Shown piece after piece: positions 6,773 through 8,840 of a DNA stretch of 8,840 bases (within the stretch, counting starts at the first letter, position 1; each line of letters begins with the position of its first letter). Source of the stretch: Leptospiraceae bacterium UBA2033 (GTDB lineage Bacteria > Spirochaetota > Leptospiria > Leptospirales > Leptospiraceae). The translations under genes and the position numbers were made by a program. The stretch is taken from NCBI GenBank assembly GCA_002333425.1, contig DDBL01000145.1:12627-21466 (forward strand). Reading direction: 5' to 3'. The notes under the pieces are model-generated. The model saw only the letters and a list, made by a program, of their open reading frames with translations, was not told where the DNA came from and did not search any database.

Positions 6773-8329
6773 ATGAAATCAAATTGGAATTTGGTATTAG
6801 TGGTGTTAGTTTTTCCCTTAGCATTTAGCGTTTTTGCGGATACTTTTTTACTTAAAGATGGCAAAACGATAGTTGGAACACAAGTTGAAAAAACGGACAA
6901 GGTAATTATTTACAAAGACGAAGCAGGAGTTACAAAAAGAATTTCTCTTGATAGAATTGAAAAGGTTACCCTTGATAAAAAAGCAGATGAAGGGGAATCC
7001 GATAAAAAATCTGCCAAAGATGATTCTAAATACGAAGAACTGATGGCAAAAGTCGCTGAACTTACTTCCAAAGTAGAAGAGCTAAGTACCAAGCAAAAAG
7101 AAACTAAAGACTCAGGAAAATCAAACGGAGAGAAAACTTCCTCAACGGTTTCTTCAGGGTCAAATAAGCCCAACGTAAAAGAGGACGAAAGTGAAGCTAG
7201 TGTTGAAGTGACTGCTGAGGTAGTTTCGGACTTTATCTGGCGTGGGAATAGCTATGGAGGAGAATATCTAAGTAGGAGAAATAACTCTCCTTATACGGGA
7301 GTAAACCAGTATTGGGCTTTTCAACCAAATCTTAGGATTAATTCGCCTGTTTCAGGTTTATACATGGAGTTTTGGGGAAATTTCTCGTTGAATAATCGAG
7401 CAGACAGGGATTCGGACATGAGACTATTTCAAGCAAGTCCTGGCGGTCTTCCGATAGACCCTTATGTTTATTTTGGAAAGTTAGATTCCTATAAAGCAGA
7501 TCCAAGTGCTGGTCCGATTGATCTTTTATATGATCCCGCCAATAACCTTGTAAACTCTAAATGTGAGGCTGACGGTTGTACAAATCCTGAGACATCTTTT
7601 GTTGATCCTAGAAAAGTAGGAAAACGTAGAGAAAAAAATGGAATGGCTAGAACAGACGGTGCATTTACAACTTTTGCGTATAACTTTCAAAATAAGAAAT
7701 TTGGAGATATTACTTGGGGAGTTTGGTTTTATTACCAATTTGATAAAAATGCTAAATATTCATGGGATGAGTATTTCATTTTCTGGGGTTTACCATTTTT
7801 ACAGAATGTTATAAAGCCTACTGTTTCTTTTTACACCCAGTCGTCGTTTGACTTTGATTCAATATACGCTGGGGGGCATTATCTATCCTTTACAGTATCG
7901 CATACGTTTTTTGAGGGAAAATTCTTTAGAGTTCAGCCTATGTCCAATTTAGGTTATAAATACCAAAATAATAATATAGATCAAAAGTCAGGTTTTTATG
8001 ATTTAACAACTAATTTAAAATTCTTCTTTGGAGATTTCTTCTTTAGCTTAAATCACGCATTTAGACCAGATGTTCATATGTATGATAGTGATTCTTGGTA
8101 TTATCCAATTTCGCAAGGTTCACCAAGCCAAGTAAACCGAAATAGTTATGATGGAAAAATCGTAGATCCTTCTAAACTTTATGGATATAAAAATGAGTTA
8201 GTTTATTCAGCAATTGATCAATTAGAGGCACCAGATATTATTAAAAACTATGTTAAAGAAGAATACCAGTCACAAAAAGTAGTTCAGCATCTATTTTACA
8301 TAAGTTTTGGGTATAATTTTAAGTTCTAA
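6773..8329 (+). CDS. Outer-membrane beta-barrel protein with an N-terminal small beta domain and charged linker
   Basis: The 518-residue precursor starts with a signal peptide (MKSNW, a hydrophobic core, then SVFA before D23), with likely signal peptidase I cleavage after A22. Residues 23-70 form a small all-beta region (FLLKDGKTIVGTQVEK, then VIIYKDEAGVTKRISL, then IEKVTL) reminiscent of short SH3/LSm-like domains in spirochaete exported proteins. Residues about 75-148 are a Lys/Glu/Ser-rich, partly coiled-coil linker. From about 149 the sequence turns into alternating aromatic and polar strands, with VSDFIWRGNSYGG resembling the opening strand of TIGR02001/Gcw_chp-type barrels, and ends in FYISFGYNFKF, a classic C-terminal strand with terminal Phe for barrel assembly. 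Two cysteines (CEADGC, near 263-268) could form a loop disulphide. I recognise the architecture but not a specific named protein; pore or transporter activity is unproven. Confidence 0.85.
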   Translation: MKSNWNLVLVVLVFPLAFSVFADTFLLKDGKTIVGTQVEKTDKVIIYKDEAGVTKRISLDRIEKVTLDKKADEGESDKKSAKDDSKYEELMAKVAELTSKVEELSTKQKETKDSGKSNGEKTSSTVSSGSNKPNVKEDESEASVEVTAEVVSDFIWRGNSYGGEYLSRRNNSPYTGVNQYWAFQPNLRINSPVSGLYMEFWGNFSLNNRADRDSDMRLFQASPGGLPIDPYVYFGKLDSYKADPSAGPIDLLYDPANNLVNSKCEADGCTNPETSFVDPRKVGKRREKNGMARTDGAFTTFAYNFQNKKFGDITWGVWFYYQFDKNAKYSWDEYFIFWGLPFLQNVIKPTVSFYTQSSFDFDSIYAGGHYLSFTVSHTFFEGKFFRVQPMSNLGYKYQNNNIDQKSGFYDLTTNLKFFFGDFFFSLNHAFRPDVHMYDSDSWYYPISQGSPSQVNRNSYDGKIVDPSKLYGYKNELVYSAIDQLEAPDIIKNYVKEEYQSQKVVQHLFYISFGYNFKF

Positions 8330-8673
8330 ATTCCAAGTTTTTCTTTTAATTCTGCCTTGGTCTGTTGCCAGACTTGAGGCAGTTTAGATGTTTCTGCAAT
8401 TGAGGCTTCAAAGTTGGTTGCCTTTGAAAGTATCTCTGCTTCGTGGGTAATTTGTCTAAGAGCCTCTAACCCAAAATTGGAAGTGATTCCTTTCATTTGA
8501 TGTAGTAGGGCAGTGAGTTTTACATTGTCCTTGTTACTAACAATTTCACTTAACTCGGCAAGTCGCTCTTCGTAATTGGAAATCAGAGTGGAGATCATAT
8601 CTCTGAGCCATTCTTGTTCTTCCTCGTCTCCTTCTGTGATAAATGAATTTATCCTTTTCCAATCAACGTTCAT
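8326..8673 (-). CDS. Stand-alone histidine phosphotransfer (HPt) protein
   Basis: A 115-residue, almost all-helical cytoplasmic protein. The HPt core motif is ALLHQMKGITSNFGLEALRQ, with phospho-accepting H58, K61, G62 and the helix-turn G68. Size and composition fit a single four-helix bundle, and no kinase or receiver domain is attached, so it should relay phosphate between a hybrid histidine kinase and a response regulator encoded elsewhere. I chose ATG 8673-8671 because GAGG (8682-8679) lies 5 nt upstream; the longer in-frame start at 8724 has no ribosome site and adds 17 residues unlike HPt domains. The TAG stop overlaps the TAA of the converging outer-membrane gene (8326-8329). No kinase or regulator partner is visible in the window. 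Confidence 0.9.
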   Translation of the reverse strand: MNVDWKRINSFITEGDEEEQEWLRDMISTLISNYEERLAELSEIVSNKDNVKLTALLHQMKGITSNFGLEALRQITHEAEILSKATNFEASIAETSKLPQVWQQTKAELKEKLGI

Positions 8674-8725
8674 ATAACCCTCTTCATAGGGCAATTTTAT
8701 CTGAATTCGCAAAAAAACATTCATA

Positions 8726-8755
8726 AAAATAAACTAGGTTAGAAATTGTTTGTAA
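8726..8755 (-). promoter_or_regulatory. Weak candidate promoter for the HPt gene
   Basis: On the minus strand TTACAA (8755-8750), an 18-bp spacer and TATTTT (8731-8726) resemble a sigma-70 promoter, each about 4 of 6 consensus. A start near 8718 would fall after the upstream ATG at 8724 and so agrees with the shorter HPt start at 8673. AT-rich sequence produces such matches by chance. Confidence 0.28.
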
Positions 8756-8771
8756 CTACGTAATGCAGTTT

Positions 8772-8798
8772 TTGCCACAGAGGCACTGAGACACAGAG
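8772..8798. repeat. Second copy of the CCACAGAG-type repeat arm
   Basis: TTGCCACAGAGGCACTGAGA begins a 27-bp stretch that differs at two positions from the reverse complement of the right arm at 3762-3788. The matching opposite arm is not seen before the window ends at 8840, so it is either beyond the edge or absent. It lies just upstream of the HPt gene, again in an intergenic position. Confidence 0.8.
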
Positions 8799-8840
8799 AG
8801 ATTTTAAGAGAGTCTATTTCGTAATATACTCAAGCCAAAG

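Noticed and set aside
8674..8724. Seventeen-codon N-terminal extension of the HPt protein
   Set aside because: The upstream ATG lacks a Shine-Dalgarno sequence, whereas the ATG at 8673 has GAGG at 5 nt; the extension resembles leader sequence.

Overview
The window looks like chromosomal DNA from a spirochaete of the Leptospira type. The grounds are low G+C, frequent TTG starts, an Lcl_C/DUF1566 lipoprotein-like C-terminus, a six-helix chemoreceptor, a leptospiral-style outer-membrane barrel and a lone HPt protein. The assignment is an inference from gene style and content; there is no rRNA or other marker here.

Layout. (1) Bases 1-789 are the 3' end of a gene entering from the left: a TolB/CsgG-like N-terminal region followed by an Lcl_C (DUF1566) domain. 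A membrane chemoreceptor follows after 4 bp (794-2347). (2) A minus-strand SGNH/GDSL hydrolase with an N-terminal membrane anchor (2337-3611) converges on the chemoreceptor, and the two coding regions overlap by 11 bp. (3) A 281-bp divergent intergenic region (3612-3892) holds a good minus-strand promoter and a large imperfect inverted repeat of the CCACAGAG type. (4) A tight plus-strand operon runs from 3893 to 6681: NodU/CmcH-family O-carbamoyltransferase, SxtJ-like membrane protein, 50-residue DUF5989 (SxtK-like) membrane peptide, and a type 1 RNase H. Each gene overlaps or nearly touches the next. (5) A promoter then leads to a 518-residue outer-membrane beta-barrel protein (6773-8329), which overlaps by 4 bp a converging minus-strand HPt phosphotransfer protein (8326-8673). 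(6) A second copy of one arm of the CCACAGAG repeat lies near the right edge.

The central story is the carbamoyltransferase module. Carbamoyltransferase, SxtJ, DUF5989/SxtK and SGNH hydrolase correspond in kind to sxtI-J-K-L of cyanobacterial saxitoxin clusters. No other saxitoxin genes are visible, so this is best read as a portable O-carbamoylation cassette acting on an unknown, probably envelope-associated substrate. The two small membrane proteins may hold the soluble transferase at the inner membrane, and the anchored SGNH enzyme could act on the same product from the periplasmic side. That functional scheme is inference.
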